Positions 53,089 to 61,697 of a stretch of 64,000 bases of DNA are shown in pieces. The translations under genes and the position numbers were made by a program. Within the stretch, counting starts at the first letter, position 1. Each line of letters begins with the position of its first letter. The DNA is from Bradyrhizobium liaoningense. Its GTDB lineage: Bacteria > Pseudomonadota > Alphaproteobacteria > Rhizobiales > Xanthobacteraceae. The stretch is taken from NCBI RefSeq assembly GCF_018130785.1, contig NZ_JAFCJT010000002.1:248001-312000 (forward strand). The letters run 5' to 3'. Below the pieces are notes generated by a model. It searched no databases, was not told the origin of the DNA, and worked only from the letters and a program-made list of their open reading frames with translations.

Positions 53089-55647
53089 ATGAAGTTTGGA
53101 CTGCGACTCCGGGGGGGCCTGCTCGCAACCCTGATCTTGTTCGGCGCGCCGGTGCTTGCCCCGGTTGGGGCTGGTTTTGTCTCTTCGTCTGCGCTTGCTC
53201 AGACCGTCCAGTCGATTTCCGTCGAAGGAAATCGCCGTGTCGAGGTGGAGACGATCCGCTCCTATTTCAAGCCGGGCCCGGGTGGCCGCCTGGACCAGGG
53301 CGCCATCGATGACGGCCTGAAGGCCCTGATCGAGACCGGCCTGTTCCAGGACGTGCGAATCAATCGCGGTTCTGGTGGCCAGATCATCGTCTCCGTGGTG
53401 GAAAACCCGGTGATCGGCCGCATCGCGTTCGAGGGCAACAAGAAGATCAAGGACGAGCAGCTCACCGCCGAAGTCCAGTCCAAGGCGCGCGGCACCTTCT
53501 CCCGCGCCATGGTGCAGTCCGACACCCTGCGAATCGCCGAAATCTACCGCCGCTCGGGCCGCTATGACGTCCGCGTCACGCCCGAGATCATCGAGCAGCC
53601 GAACAACCGTGTCGACCTGATCTTCACGGTCGAGGAGGGCGCCAAGACCGGCGTCAAGTCGATCGAGTTCATCGGCAACAACGCGTTCTCGTCCTACCGC
53701 CTGCGCGACGTCATCAAGACGCACGAATCGAACCTGCTGAGCTTCCTCGCCAGCAACGACATCTACGATCCCGATCGCGTCGAGGCCGACCGCGACCTGA
53801 TTCGCCGTTTCTATCTCAAGAACGGTTTCGCCGACGTCCAGGTGGTCGCCGCGCTCACCGAATACGATCCGGAGAAGAAGGGCTTCAACGTCACCTTCAA
53901 GATCGAGGAAGGCTCGCAGTACCGCGTCGGCACCGTCGACTTCCGCTCCTCCATTCCGAACTTCGATCCGACCACGATGCGCAACTATTCGCGCGTCAAT
54001 GTCGGCGCGCTCTACAACGTCGAATCGGTCGAGAAGTCGGTCGAGGAAATGCAGATCGAGGCGTCGCGTCGCGGCTATGCCTTCGCCGTGGTCCGTCCCG
54101 GCGGCGACCGCAACTTCGAGGCGCACACCGTCGCCGTCGTCTTCAACATCGACGAAGGCCCGCGCACCTATATCGAGCGCATCAACGTCCGCGGCAACAC
54201 CCGCACGCGCGACTACGTGATCCGCCGCGAGTTCGACATCTCCGAGGGCGATGCCTACAACCGCGCGCTGGTTGACCGTGCCGAGCGCCGCCTGAAGAAC
54301 CTCGACTACTTCAAGAGCGTGAAGATCACGACGGAGCCGGGCTCCTCCAGCGACCGCGTGGTCCTGATCGTCGATCTCGAAGAGAAATCGACCGGCGACT
54401 TCTCGGTCTCGGGCGGTTACTCGACGACCGACGGCGCGCTCGCCGAAGTCTCGATCTCCGAGCGCAATCTGCTCGGCCGCGGCCTGTTCGCCAAGGCGTC
54501 GGTGACCTATGGCCAGTACGCACGCGGCTATTCGCTGTCGTTCGTCGAGCCGTACCTGCTCGACTACCGCGTTGCGCTGGGCCTCGACCTCTATCAGCGC
54601 CAGCAGCTGGCCAACAACTACATCTCCTACGGCACCAAGACGCTCGGCTTCTCGCCGCGCCTCGGCTTCTCCTTGCGTGAAGATTTGGCCCTGCAGCTGC
54701 GGTATTCGATCTATCAGCAGGAAATCACGCTGCCTTCCTACCTGGCGAACTGTAACAACAACCAGTTCCTCGCGGATGGTGTGACGCCCAATCCGGCTTT
54801 CAATCCGAGCCCGGCTTTCTCGGCAGCGACTGGTATTCCTCTGGCTGCCTCGACTAACGGCCTCGGCTGCTACTCCGACGGCGAAGCCTCGCTGCCGGTC
54901 CGCAAGGAGCTTGCCAACGGCAGGACCCTGACTTCGGCGCTCGGCTACACGCTGACCTACAACACGCTGGACAACAACAAGAACCCCACCGACGGTCTGC
55001 TCGTCGACTTCCGTCAGGACTTTGCCGGCGTCGGCGGCGACGTCTCCTACCTGAAGACCGTCGTCGATGCGAAGTACTACGCTCCGCTCGTCTCCGACAT
55101 CGTCGGCCTAGTCCACCTTCAGGGCGGCGTGCTGAACAAGATCGGCAACAACGAGATCCGCATGCTGGATCAGTTCCAGATGGGCCCGAATCTCGTCCGC
55201 GGCTTTGCCCCGAACGGCATCGGCCCGCGCGATTTGAATCCCTTTGGCACGCAGGACGCGCTTGGCGGCACCAAATATTGGGGCGCTTCGTTCGAATTGC
55301 AGATGCCGTTCTGGTTCCTGCCGAAGGAAGTGGGTCTGAAGGGCGCGGTTTATGCCGACGCCGGTGGCCTGTTCGACTATCAGGGCCCGACGACGTGGTC
55401 GGCGACCAACGAGCTGACCACGACCAGGAACTCGAGCTGTACGCCGTCGACCATCAACCCGCCCACGTCTGGAACCTGTACCGGCCTGGTGTATGACAAC
55501 GGCAACGTCGTCCGTTCGTCGGTTGGTGTCGGCCTGATCTGGCAGTCGCCATTCGGACCGCTGCGCTTCGACTACGCCGTGCCGCTCACCAAGGGCAAGT
55601 ACGACCGTACCCAGGAGTTCCGGTTCGGCGGCGGCACCTCGTTCTAA
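53089..55647 (+). CDS. bamA: Outer-membrane protein assembly factor BamA
   Basis: 852 residues from ATG 53089, where a signal peptide begins (MKFGLRLRGGLLATLILFG, cut near SALAQ); the frame extends to 52957 without secretory features. Five POTRA domains (about 35-430, for example VQSISVEGNRRVEVETIRSYF and IERINVRGNTRTRDYVIRREF) precede a 16-stranded Omp85 barrel with the VRGF/RGFAP motif (MGPNLVRGFAPNGIGPRD). It ends FRFGGGTSF with the C-terminal phenylalanine. It inserts barrels such as the Omp and TonB receptor encoded in this window. Confidence 0.97.
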   Translation: MKFGLRLRGGLLATLILFGAPVLAPVGAGFVSSSALAQTVQSISVEGNRRVEVETIRSYFKPGPGGRLDQGAIDDGLKALIETGLFQDVRINRGSGGQIIVSVVENPVIGRIAFEGNKKIKDEQLTAEVQSKARGTFSRAMVQSDTLRIAEIYRRSGRYDVRVTPEIIEQPNNRVDLIFTVEEGAKTGVKSIEFIGNNAFSSYRLRDVIKTHESNLLSFLASNDIYDPDRVEADRDLIRRFYLKNGFADVQVVAALTEYDPEKKGFNVTFKIEEGSQYRVGTVDFRSSIPNFDPTTMRNYSRVNVGALYNVESVEKSVEEMQIEASRRGYAFAVVRPGGDRNFEAHTVAVVFNIDEGPRTYIERINVRGNTRTRDYVIRREFDISEGDAYNRALVDRAERRLKNLDYFKSVKITTEPGSSSDRVVLIVDLEEKSTGDFSVSGGYSTTDGALAEVSISERNLLGRGLFAKASVTYGQYARGYSLSFVEPYLLDYRVALGLDLYQRQQLANNYISYGTKTLGFSPRLGFSLREDLALQLRYSIYQQEITLPSYLANCNNNQFLADGVTPNPAFNPSPAFSAATGIPLAASTNGLGCYSDGEASLPVRKELANGRTLTSALGYTLTYNTLDNNKNPTDGLLVDFRQDFAGVGGDVSYLKTVVDAKYYAPLVSDIVGLVHLQGGVLNKIGNNEIRMLDQFQMGPNLVRGFAPNGIGPRDLNPFGTQDALGGTKYWGASFELQMPFWFLPKEVGLKGAVYADAGGLFDYQGPTTWSATNELTTTRNSSCTPSTINPPTSGTCTGLVYDNGNVVRSSVGVGLIWQSPFGPLRFDYAVPLTKGKYDRTQEFRFGGGTSF

Positions 55648-55661
55648 TTCGATCAGCAAGG

Positions 55662-55760
55662 CATGATCCGGCCATCCGGGAATTCCCTTGGGAGTTCCCT
55701 GGGGCCGGTCACCAAAAAGATCGCGCTCAATCCGTGAGATAAGGCATGATGCGGCCTGAC
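55662..55760. repeat. Degenerate relative of the GCATGATCC palindromic repeat, with hairpin
   Basis: GCATGATCCGG at 55662, a central imperfect hairpin (CCGGCC..GGGAA / TTCCC..GGCCGG, about 55669-55707) and AAAAAGATCGCGCTCAA resemble the second half of the repeats at 48791 and 57711 with many changes. It fills most of the bamA-lpxD gap and may serve as a transcript stabiliser. Confidence 0.45.
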
Positions 55761-55795
55761 CGCTTCATGCCGAAGCCGGACCGCGACGGGGTGGA

Positions 55796-56863
55796 ATGGC
55801 GCAGCCGACCTTCTTCAAAAAGCCGCCGGCCTCAGCGCTGGCTGACATTGCCGCGCTGACCAAGGCGCAGCTCGTCGACCCTGCCAGGGGCGGTCACGTC
55901 ATTACCGGTCTTGCTTCGCTCGACGAAGCCGGCCCGATGCATCTGGCGTTCTTCGACAACCTCAAATACGCCGACGAGCTCAAGGCGACCAAGGCCGGGG
56001 CGTGCCTGGTGAGTCCGCGCTTCGAGGCCCAGGTGCCCGCGCACGTGGCCGTGCTGCGGGTGGCGCAGCCGTTCCGCGCCTTTGTTGGGCTCGCCCGGGA
56101 GTGGCACGGCGATGCGCTCCGTCCGCAGTCCTGGTTCGGCAATGACGGCATTGCGCCGTCGGCCATCATCGATCCCTCGGCGCGGCTCGAGGACGACGTC
56201 ATCGTCGAGCCGCTGACTGTCATCGGTCCTGACGTCGAGATCGGCAGCGGCACCGTGATCGGCGCCGGTGTGATCCTCGGTCCCGGCGTCAAGATCGGCC
56301 GGGACTGCAATGTCGGCGCCCGCACGGCGATCCAGTGCGCACTGATCGGCAACAACGTGCTGATCCATCCCGGCTGCTCGATCGGCCAGGACGGCTACGG
56401 CTTCATCTTCTTCGGCCCCGAGGGCCATCTGAAGGTGCCCCAGACCGGCCGCGTGCTGATCCAGAACAATGTGGAAGTCGGCGCCGGCACCACCATCGAC
56501 CGCGGGTCCCTGCGCGACACCGTGATCGGCGAGGGCACCAAAATCGACAATCAGGTCCAGATCGGCCACAATGTGACGATCGGCCGAAACTGCCTGCTCG
56601 CGGCCCAGATCGGGCTCGCCGGCAGCCTGACGATCGGCGACAACGTGGCGCTGGGAGCAAAGGTTGGCATCAACAATCACCTCAAGATCGGCGACGGGGC
56701 CCAGGTCACCGCGATGAGCGGCGTCAAGGACGACATCCCGCCGAACGGTCGCTGGGGTGGCTTTTTCGCCAAGCCGACCAAGCAGTGGTTCAAGGAAATT
56801 ATCGCGGTGGAGCGCCTGGTACGCGACAGCAAGGCCGATCCGAAGAACGAGGGACGGGAATGA
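55796..56863 (+). CDS. lpxD: UDP-3-O-acylglucosamine N-acyltransferase
   Basis: 355 residues. The N-terminal uridine-binding domain (about 1-105) precedes a left-handed beta helix of hexapeptide repeats ([20 protein letters not shown] onward), with the catalytic histidine in QIGHNVTIG and the [14 protein letters not shown] motif. It adds the N-linked acyl chain in the third step of lipid A synthesis. Its stop overlaps the fabZ start (ATGA). Confidence 0.96.
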   Translation: MAQPTFFKKPPASALADIAALTKAQLVDPARGGHVITGLASLDEAGPMHLAFFDNLKYADELKATKAGACLVSPRFEAQVPAHVAVLRVAQPFRAFVGLAREWHGDALRPQSWFGNDGIAPSAIIDPSARLEDDVIVEPLTVIGPDVEIGSGTVIGAGVILGPGVKIGRDCNVGARTAIQCALIGNNVLIHPGCSIGQDGYGFIFFGPEGHLKVPQTGRVLIQNNVEVGAGTTIDRGSLRDTVIGEGTKIDNQVQIGHNVTIGRNCLLAAQIGLAGSLTIGDNVALGAKVGINNHLKIGDGAQVTAMSGVKDDIPPNGRWGGFFAKPTKQWFKEIIAVERLVRDSKADPKNEGRE

Positions 56864-57321
56864 CGGCGGAATCACCTGTTAAATTCGAGCTGGTGGATAT
56901 CAATGCGATCCTCCGGACGTTGCCGCACCGCTTCCCGATGCTGCTGATCGACCGGGTGATCAACATCCGCGCCGATTACAGTGGCATCGGCATCAAGAAC
57001 GTCACCTTCAACGAGCCGGCCTTCCAGGGCCATTTCCCGGAGCGCCCGGTCTATCCCGGCGTGATGATGATCGAAGCGATGGCCCAGACCGCAGGCGTGA
57101 TCGGCATCACGTCGGTCGAGGGCACCGAGAAGCCGCGCGCGGTGTATTTCCTCACCATCGACAAGTGCAAGTTCCGCAAGCCCGTGCTGCCCGGGGATAC
57201 CATCGAGTATCACATGCGTTCGATCGGACGCCGCAAGGCGATGTGGTGGTTTCACGGCGACGCCAAGGTCAACGGCCAGATCGTTGCGGAAGCCGACGTT
57301 GGCGCCATGCTGACGGACTGA
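56860..57321 (+). CDS. fabZ: (3R)-hydroxyacyl-ACP dehydratase
   Basis: 153 residues from ATG 56860, coupled to lpxD by a 4-bp overlap. Hot-dog fold with the catalytic histidine in [13 protein letters not shown] and glutamate in [15 protein letters not shown]. It dehydrates hydroxyacyl-ACP in fatty-acid elongation, competing with LpxA/LpxD for hydroxyacyl chains, which explains co-location. The stop is 6 bp from the end of a convergent KTSC-domain gene. Confidence 0.97.
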   Translation: MTAESPVKFELVDINAILRTLPHRFPMLLIDRVINIRADYSGIGIKNVTFNEPAFQGHFPERPVYPGVMMIEAMAQTAGVIGITSVEGTEKPRAVYFLTIDKCKFRKPVLPGDTIEYHMRSIGRRKAMWWFHGDAKVNGQIVAEADVGAMLTD

Positions 57322-57327
57322 GCGGGA

Positions 57328-57672
57328 TCAGCTCTTCTGCACGCGTTCGCGCGTCGGGCAGGCGTAACGGCCGGCTGTGACATCGCGCTTGATATTTTGG
57401 TTGAAGAATTGGCCCATGGACGGTGCGTCCAGGAGGCGCTCGGCCGTGTCGGCCGTCACGCCGCAATAGCGGTCATAGGCGCCGTTCACCGCGACGATGA
57501 GGTCCTGCTTTGCACGATCGTAGCAGACCCGCTGAAGCACCGTGCTGCGGGTGATGTCGCGGCACTCGAATGTCCCGAGATCGACGAGGCGGCGTTCGCT
57601 GGTCTCGACCGTCTCGGACACGACCGGAGCGGTCGCGAGCTGCGCGAGCAGGATTGCCAGGGCCCTGATCAC
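57328..57672 (-). CDS. KTSC-domain secreted protein
   Basis: 114 residues from GTG 57672 (MIRALAILLAQLATAPVVSE gives a signal-like start); the frame is open to 57765, but that part is translated palindromic repeat. The domain pattern FECRDITRSTVLQRVCYDRAKQDL, YDRYCGVTADTAERLLDAPSMGQFFNQNI resembles the KTSC family. Four cysteines suggest disulfides in the periplasm. It is on the minus strand inside the lipid A cluster, a likely insertion between fabZ and lpxA. Function is unknown. Confidence 0.7.
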   Translation of the reverse strand: MIRALAILLAQLATAPVVSETVETSERRLVDLGTFECRDITRSTVLQRVCYDRAKQDLIVAVNGAYDRYCGVTADTAERLLDAPSMGQFFNQNIKRDVTAGRYACPTRERVQKS

Positions 57673-57710
57673 AATGACTTCAAGCTCCACATGAACGTGT
57701 TGAAGGGCTA

Positions 57711-57811
57711 GAGCATGATCCGGAAAAGTGTGCAGCGGGTTTCCGAAAAGATCATGCTCAAACAATAACCTGAAGCGCGATGACGATTCATCCCAATCTC
57801 ATCGTGCTTTA
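57711..57811. repeat. Bipartite palindromic intergenic repeat, copy B
   Basis: GCATGATCCGGAAAAG / GAAAAGATCATGC (57713-57757) followed by TGAAGCGCGATGA / TCATCGTGCTTTA (about 57771-57811). It is the inverse orientation of copy A at 48791-48881. It lies between the KTSC gene start and lpxA. Confidence 0.85.
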
Positions 57812-57949
57812 GGACGGCCGGCTCATCCGGCGCCTGAAACAGGCCGAGATGATACGTCACTGGACAGATCGGGCATAGTCGCGCTAACCACCGGAAAACT
57901 GAGCGACTTCAACACATAATCAGACCTTCTTGATGAGTCAGATTGCTTG

Positions 57950-58744
57950 ATGAGTAAGATTGATCCCACCGCACGGGTCGAGGACGGCGCCGTGATCGGC
58001 GAGGGCACCGAGATCGGACCCTTTTGCATCATCGGTCCGAATGCCGTGATCGGTGCGAACTGCAAGCTGATCGGACAGGTCACGGTCATCGGCCACACCT
58101 CGATCGGCGACGGCTGCGTGATCTCGCCGTTCGCGGTGCTGGGCGGCGCGCCCCAGGATTTCAGCTACAAGGGCGAGCCGACCAGGCTGGAGGTCGGTTC
58201 TGGCTGCACTATCCGCGAAGGTGCAACGATGAATGTCGGCACCATCAAGGGCGGCGGGCTGACACGCGTCGGCAACGGTGGCTACTTCATGAACAACAGC
58301 CATGTCGGCCATGACTGCATGGTCGGCAATAACGTAATCTTCGCAACCTCGGCGACGCTCGGCGGCCACTGCGAGATTGGCGATTTCGTCTATATCGGCG
58401 GCCTGTCGGCGGTGCATCAGCTCACGCGCATCGGCCCGCAAGTGATGGTCGGCGGTCTCTCGGGCGTGCGAGACGACATCATTCCGTTCGGGCTGGCCAA
58501 CGGCCAGTATGCGGCACTGGAAGGCCTCAACCTGATCGGCATGAAGCGGCGGCAGTTCACCAAGCAGCGGCGCGCAACCGTGCAATCCTTCTACCAGAAG
58601 CTCTTCCACGGCCCCGGCACGTTCGCCGAGCGGCTCGCGGCGGCCCAGCCGCTCGCGGGCGAAGATCCTGCGATCGCCGAAATCCTCGACTTCATCGGCA
58701 AGCGCAAGCATCGCCCGATCTGTCTTCCCGCCATCGAGAAGTGA
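57950..58744 (+). CDS. lpxA: UDP-N-acetylglucosamine acyltransferase
   Basis: 264 residues from ATG 57950 (MSKIDPTARVEDGAVIGEG). A left-handed beta helix of hexapeptide repeats makes up two thirds of it, with the catalytic histidine in NNSHVGHDCMVGNN and the substrate loop around VGGLSGVRDDIIPFG. The C-terminal helical part spans about 190-264. It performs the first, reversible step of lipid A synthesis. Between it and fabZ lie the KTSC gene and a repeat, so it may have its own promoter. Confidence 0.97.
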   Translation: MSKIDPTARVEDGAVIGEGTEIGPFCIIGPNAVIGANCKLIGQVTVIGHTSIGDGCVISPFAVLGGAPQDFSYKGEPTRLEVGSGCTIREGATMNVGTIKGGGLTRVGNGGYFMNNSHVGHDCMVGNNVIFATSATLGGHCEIGDFVYIGGLSAVHQLTRIGPQVMVGGLSGVRDDIIPFGLANGQYAALEGLNLIGMKRRQFTKQRRATVQSFYQKLFHGPGTFAERLAAAQPLAGEDPAIAEILDFIGKRKHRPICLPAIEK

Positions 58745-58751
58745 TTTCGGG

Positions 58752-59621
58752 ATGGCCGCGGGCGTGACATCGGCGGCTTCGGAGATTTCATCGCCGGTCG
58801 GCGTGGTCGCCGGCGGCGGCGCCATGCCGTTCGCGGTCGCCGACTCGCTTGCCGCGCGCGGCATCACGCCGGTACTGTTCCCGCTGCGTGGGGCCTGCGA
58901 TCCGGCACGAGTGGAGAAATTCCGCCATCGCTGGATCTCGGTCGGCCAGCTCGGCCGCGCCATGCGGCTGTTCCGCGAAGAGGGCTGCCGCGACCTGATC
59001 TTCATCGGCACCCTGGTGCGGCCTTCGCTGTCCGAGATCCGGTTCGACCTCAAGACGCTGCGTCTGCTCGGCAACGTCATCCGCGCCTTCCGCGGCGGCG
59101 ACGATCATCTTTTGTCCGGCGTCGGCCGCATCCTCGAGCAGGACGGCTTCCGCATGGTCGGCATCAAGGATGTCGCGCCCGATCTGTTGATGCCCGAGGG
59201 CTGCATCAGCCGCGCCTGGCCGAACGACAACAGCAAGACGGATATCGAGCGCGGTCGCGCGGTGCTGACTGCGCTCGGTCCGTTCGATATCGGCCAGGCC
59301 GCGGTCGTGATCGACGGCCATGTGGTCGCGGTCGAGGACATTGAGGGCACCGATGCGCTGCTCGCGCGCGTGGCGCGCCTGCGCGAGGAAGGTCGCATCC
59401 GCGCTGCGACAGGACGCGGGGTGCTGGTGAAGGTACCGAAGAGCGGGCAGGATTTGCGCTTCGACCTGCCGACGATCGGCCCGCGTACCCTCGAGGGCGT
59501 CGCCCGGGCCGGACTGGCCGGCATCGCCGTCGTCGCCGGCAACACCATCGCCGCCGAGCCGCAGGCGATGATCTCGCTCGCGGATGCCAAATATCTCTTC
59601 GTCATCGGCCTGCCGGCGTGA
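58752..59621 (+). CDS. lpxI: UDP-2,3-diacylglucosamine pyrophosphatase LpxI
   Basis: 289 residues of the DUF1009/LpxI family: VGVVAGGGAMPFAVADSLAARG at the N-terminus, GTLVRPSLSEIRFD, DDHLLSGVGRILEQDGF and the C-terminal GLAGIAVVAGNTIAAEPQAM. It hydrolyses UDP-diacyl-GlcN to lipid X, using different chemistry from the LpxH of gammaproteobacteria. It starts 7 bp after lpxA and its stop overlaps lpxB by 1 bp. Confidence 0.95.
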   Translation: MAAGVTSAASEISSPVGVVAGGGAMPFAVADSLAARGITPVLFPLRGACDPARVEKFRHRWISVGQLGRAMRLFREEGCRDLIFIGTLVRPSLSEIRFDLKTLRLLGNVIRAFRGGDDHLLSGVGRILEQDGFRMVGIKDVAPDLLMPEGCISRAWPNDNSKTDIERGRAVLTALGPFDIGQAAVVIDGHVVAVEDIEGTDALLARVARLREEGRIRAATGRGVLVKVPKSGQDLRFDLPTIGPRTLEGVARAGLAGIAVVAGNTIAAEPQAMISLADAKYLFVIGLPA

Positions 59622-60796
59622 TGCAGAGCCGCGACCCCAAGCGAAAGATCTTCCTGATCGCGACGGAGGAATCCGGCGACCGGCTCGGCAGCGCGTTGAT
59701 GAAGGTGTTGCGCCAGCGGCTGGGCGACGGCGTGCAGTTCGTGGGCGTCGGCGGCCGGACCATGGCGCGCGAGGGGCTCGAGACGCTGTTTCCGATCGAG
59801 GAGCTGTCGATCGTCGGCTTCGCCGCGGTGGTGCAGCAATTGCCGAAGATATTGCGGCTGATCCGCCAGACCGTGGACGCTGTGCTGGAGGCCGCGCCCG
59901 ACGCGCTCGTGATCATCGACAGTCCCGATTTCACCCATCGCGTCGCCCGTCGCGTACGCGCGAAGAATCCCGCGATCCCGGTCGTCGACTATGTCTCGCC
60001 GCAGCTATGGGCCTGGCGGCCGGGACGGGCGCGGACCATGCTCGGCTACGTCGATCATGTGCTCGGCCTGTTGCCGTTCGAGCCGGAGGAATACCGCAAG
60101 CTCGGCGGGCCGCCATGCAGCTATGTCGGCCATCCCCTGATCGAGCAATTGCCGTCGCTGCGTCCGAACGCGGAGGAGCAGCGGCGCCGCGATGCCGAGC
60201 CGCCGGTTCTGCTGGTGCTGCCCGGCAGCCGCCGCAGCGAGATCAGGCACCATCTCGACGTATTTGGCGAGACACTTGGACGGCTTCAGGCCGAAGGCCG
60301 CGCCTTCGAACTGAAGCTGCCGACCATGCCGCATCTCGAAGCCACCATCCGCGAAGGCATCGCGAGCTGGCCGGTCAAGCCACAAATCGTGGTCGGCGAG
60401 ACCGAGAGGCGCGCCGCGTTCCGAACCGCGCGCGCGGCGCTGGCCAAATCCGGCACCGTGACGCTGGAGCTCGCGCTGTCCGGCATTCCGATGGTGACCG
60501 CCTATCGCGTCGGCGCGATCGAAGCCTTCATCCTGCGCCGTGCGATCCGCGTCTCCTCGGTGATCCTCGCCAATCTCGTGATCGGCGAGGATGTCATTCC
60601 GGAGTATCTTCAGGAAGACTGCACGCCGGAGAAGCTCGGGCCGGCGCTGTCGGCGGTTCTCACCGATACCGACATGCGCCATCGGCAGGTCGAGGCCTTT
60701 GCACGGCTCGACACCATCATGTCGACTGGCAACAAGCCGCCGAGCGTGCTCGCCGCCGACATCGTGCTCGCGACGATGCGCAAGGTGCGGCGGTAG
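59621..60796 (+). CDS. lpxB: Lipid A disaccharide synthase
   Basis: 391 residues from ATG 59621, overlapping the lpxI stop by 1 bp (a GTG three bases earlier is also open). GT-B fold glycosyltransferase: IATEESGDRLGSALM at the start, GVGGRTMAREGLETLFP, SPQLWAWRPGRARTM, CSYVGHPLIEQLP and LPGSRRSEIRHHL. It joins lipid X and UDP-diacyl-GlcN. It is the last gene of the lipid A cluster; a long palindromic repeat follows. Confidence 0.97.
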   Translation: MQSRDPKRKIFLIATEESGDRLGSALMKVLRQRLGDGVQFVGVGGRTMAREGLETLFPIEELSIVGFAAVVQQLPKILRLIRQTVDAVLEAAPDALVIIDSPDFTHRVARRVRAKNPAIPVVDYVSPQLWAWRPGRARTMLGYVDHVLGLLPFEPEEYRKLGGPPCSYVGHPLIEQLPSLRPNAEEQRRRDAEPPVLLVLPGSRRSEIRHHLDVFGETLGRLQAEGRAFELKLPTMPHLEATIREGIASWPVKPQIVVGETERRAAFRTARAALAKSGTVTLELALSGIPMVTAYRVGAIEAFILRRAIRVSSVILANLVIGEDVIPEYLQEDCTPEKLGPALSAVLTDTDMRHRQVEAFARLDTIMSTGNKPPSVLAADIVLATMRKVRR

Positions 60797-60810
60797 GCGA
60801 CGCTCTTGTG

Positions 60811-60887
60811 GGGTAGGCAAAGCGCAGCGTGCCCACCATGTCTGAGTTGCGGAGAGAGGCGGTGGGCACGCTTCGCTTTGCCCACCC
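60811..60887. repeat. Long inverted repeat after lpxB
   Basis: The arms at 60811-60837 and 60861-60887 (27 bp each; the core of the right arm reads GGTGGGCACGCTTCGC) are reverse complements with two mismatches, around a 23-bp loop. This palindrome type is frequent in Bradyrhizobium intergenic DNA. It could form an RNA hairpin between the convergent lpxB and dehydrogenase genes. Confidence 0.85.
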
Positions 60888-60929
60888 TGCGATACCGAGG
60901 CTTGGCTCACCCGGCCTCCGACCAGATCA

Positions 60930-61697
60930 CTAGGCCAATCCGCCATCCACCCGAAAACACTGGCTGGTGATGCGCTGGCTCTCGTCGGACGCGAGAAACA
61001 GCGCCATGCTGGCGATGTCGTCGGGCGTCACCGCATCGGGAACGGCCTGGCGGGTGCGCATCTCGGAGATCTTCTGCTCGTCCGGAAACCAGAGCCGGCG
61101 CTGGCGCTCGGTGATCACCATGCCCGGTGCGATGGCATTGACGCGAATGCGGTCGGGGCCGATCGAGCGTGCCAGCGAATTGGTGAAGCCGACGATCGCG
61201 GCCTTCGCCGCGGCATAGACCGGCAGTGCCGGCGCACCGCGCATCCACGCCACCGAAGACATGTTGATGATCGAGCCGCCGCCGCGCGCCTGCATCTGCG
61301 GCACGATGGCTTGCGCGGCAAAGAAGACGTGCTTGAAATTGACACCGATCGTCCAATCGAATTCGGCAGGCGTCACCTCGCTCACCACCTGGCGCCTATC
61401 GTTGGCGGCGTTGTTGACGAGGACGGCGGCATCGCCAAGCAATCCGTGCACCTTCGCCATCGCTGCGCGCAAGGCGTCGATGTCCAGGAGGTCGCACGGC
61501 ACGAATAGCGGCTCGGTTCCTGACGACCTCGCGACCTCTCGCGCGAGCGCCTCGCCGGCATCGGCATCGATATCGAGGAACGCGACACGGGCTTTCTGGG
61601 CCGCGAAGGCGCGCACGAAGGCGGCACCGATGCCGCTGGCGCCGCCGGTAACCAACACGATGCGGCCGGCAAGGCTGGAATAGGTGGCTTGGGTCAT
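60930..61697 (-). CDS. Short-chain dehydrogenase/reductase
   Basis: 255 residues from ATG 61697, overlapping the ABC ATPase stop (ATGA). Classical SDR: cofactor motif TGGASGIG, NNAA, catalytic Ser in MSSV and YAAAK. The acidic residue after beta-2 (FLDIDADAG) suggests NAD(H) preference. The C-terminal SQCFRVDGGLA is typical. Coupling to a carbohydrate ABC importer suggests that it oxidises the imported sugar or polyol; the substrate is unknown. Confidence 0.92.
   Translation of the reverse strand: MTQATYSSLAGRIVLVTGGASGIGAAFVRAFAAQKARVAFLDIDADAGEALAREVARSSGTEPLFVPCDLLDIDALRAAMAKVHGLLGDAAVLVNNAANDRRQVVSEVTPAEFDWTIGVNFKHVFFAAQAIVPQMQARGGGSIINMSSVAWMRGAPALPVYAAAKAAIVGFTNSLARSIGPDRIRVNAIAPGMVITERQRRLWFPDEQKISEMRTRQAVPDAVTPDDIASMALFLASDESQRITSQCFRVDGGLA

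Noticed and set aside
57672..57765. N-terminal extension of the KTSC gene
   Set aside because: Most of these codons are translated palindromic repeat and lie ahead of a good signal-peptide start at GTG 57672.
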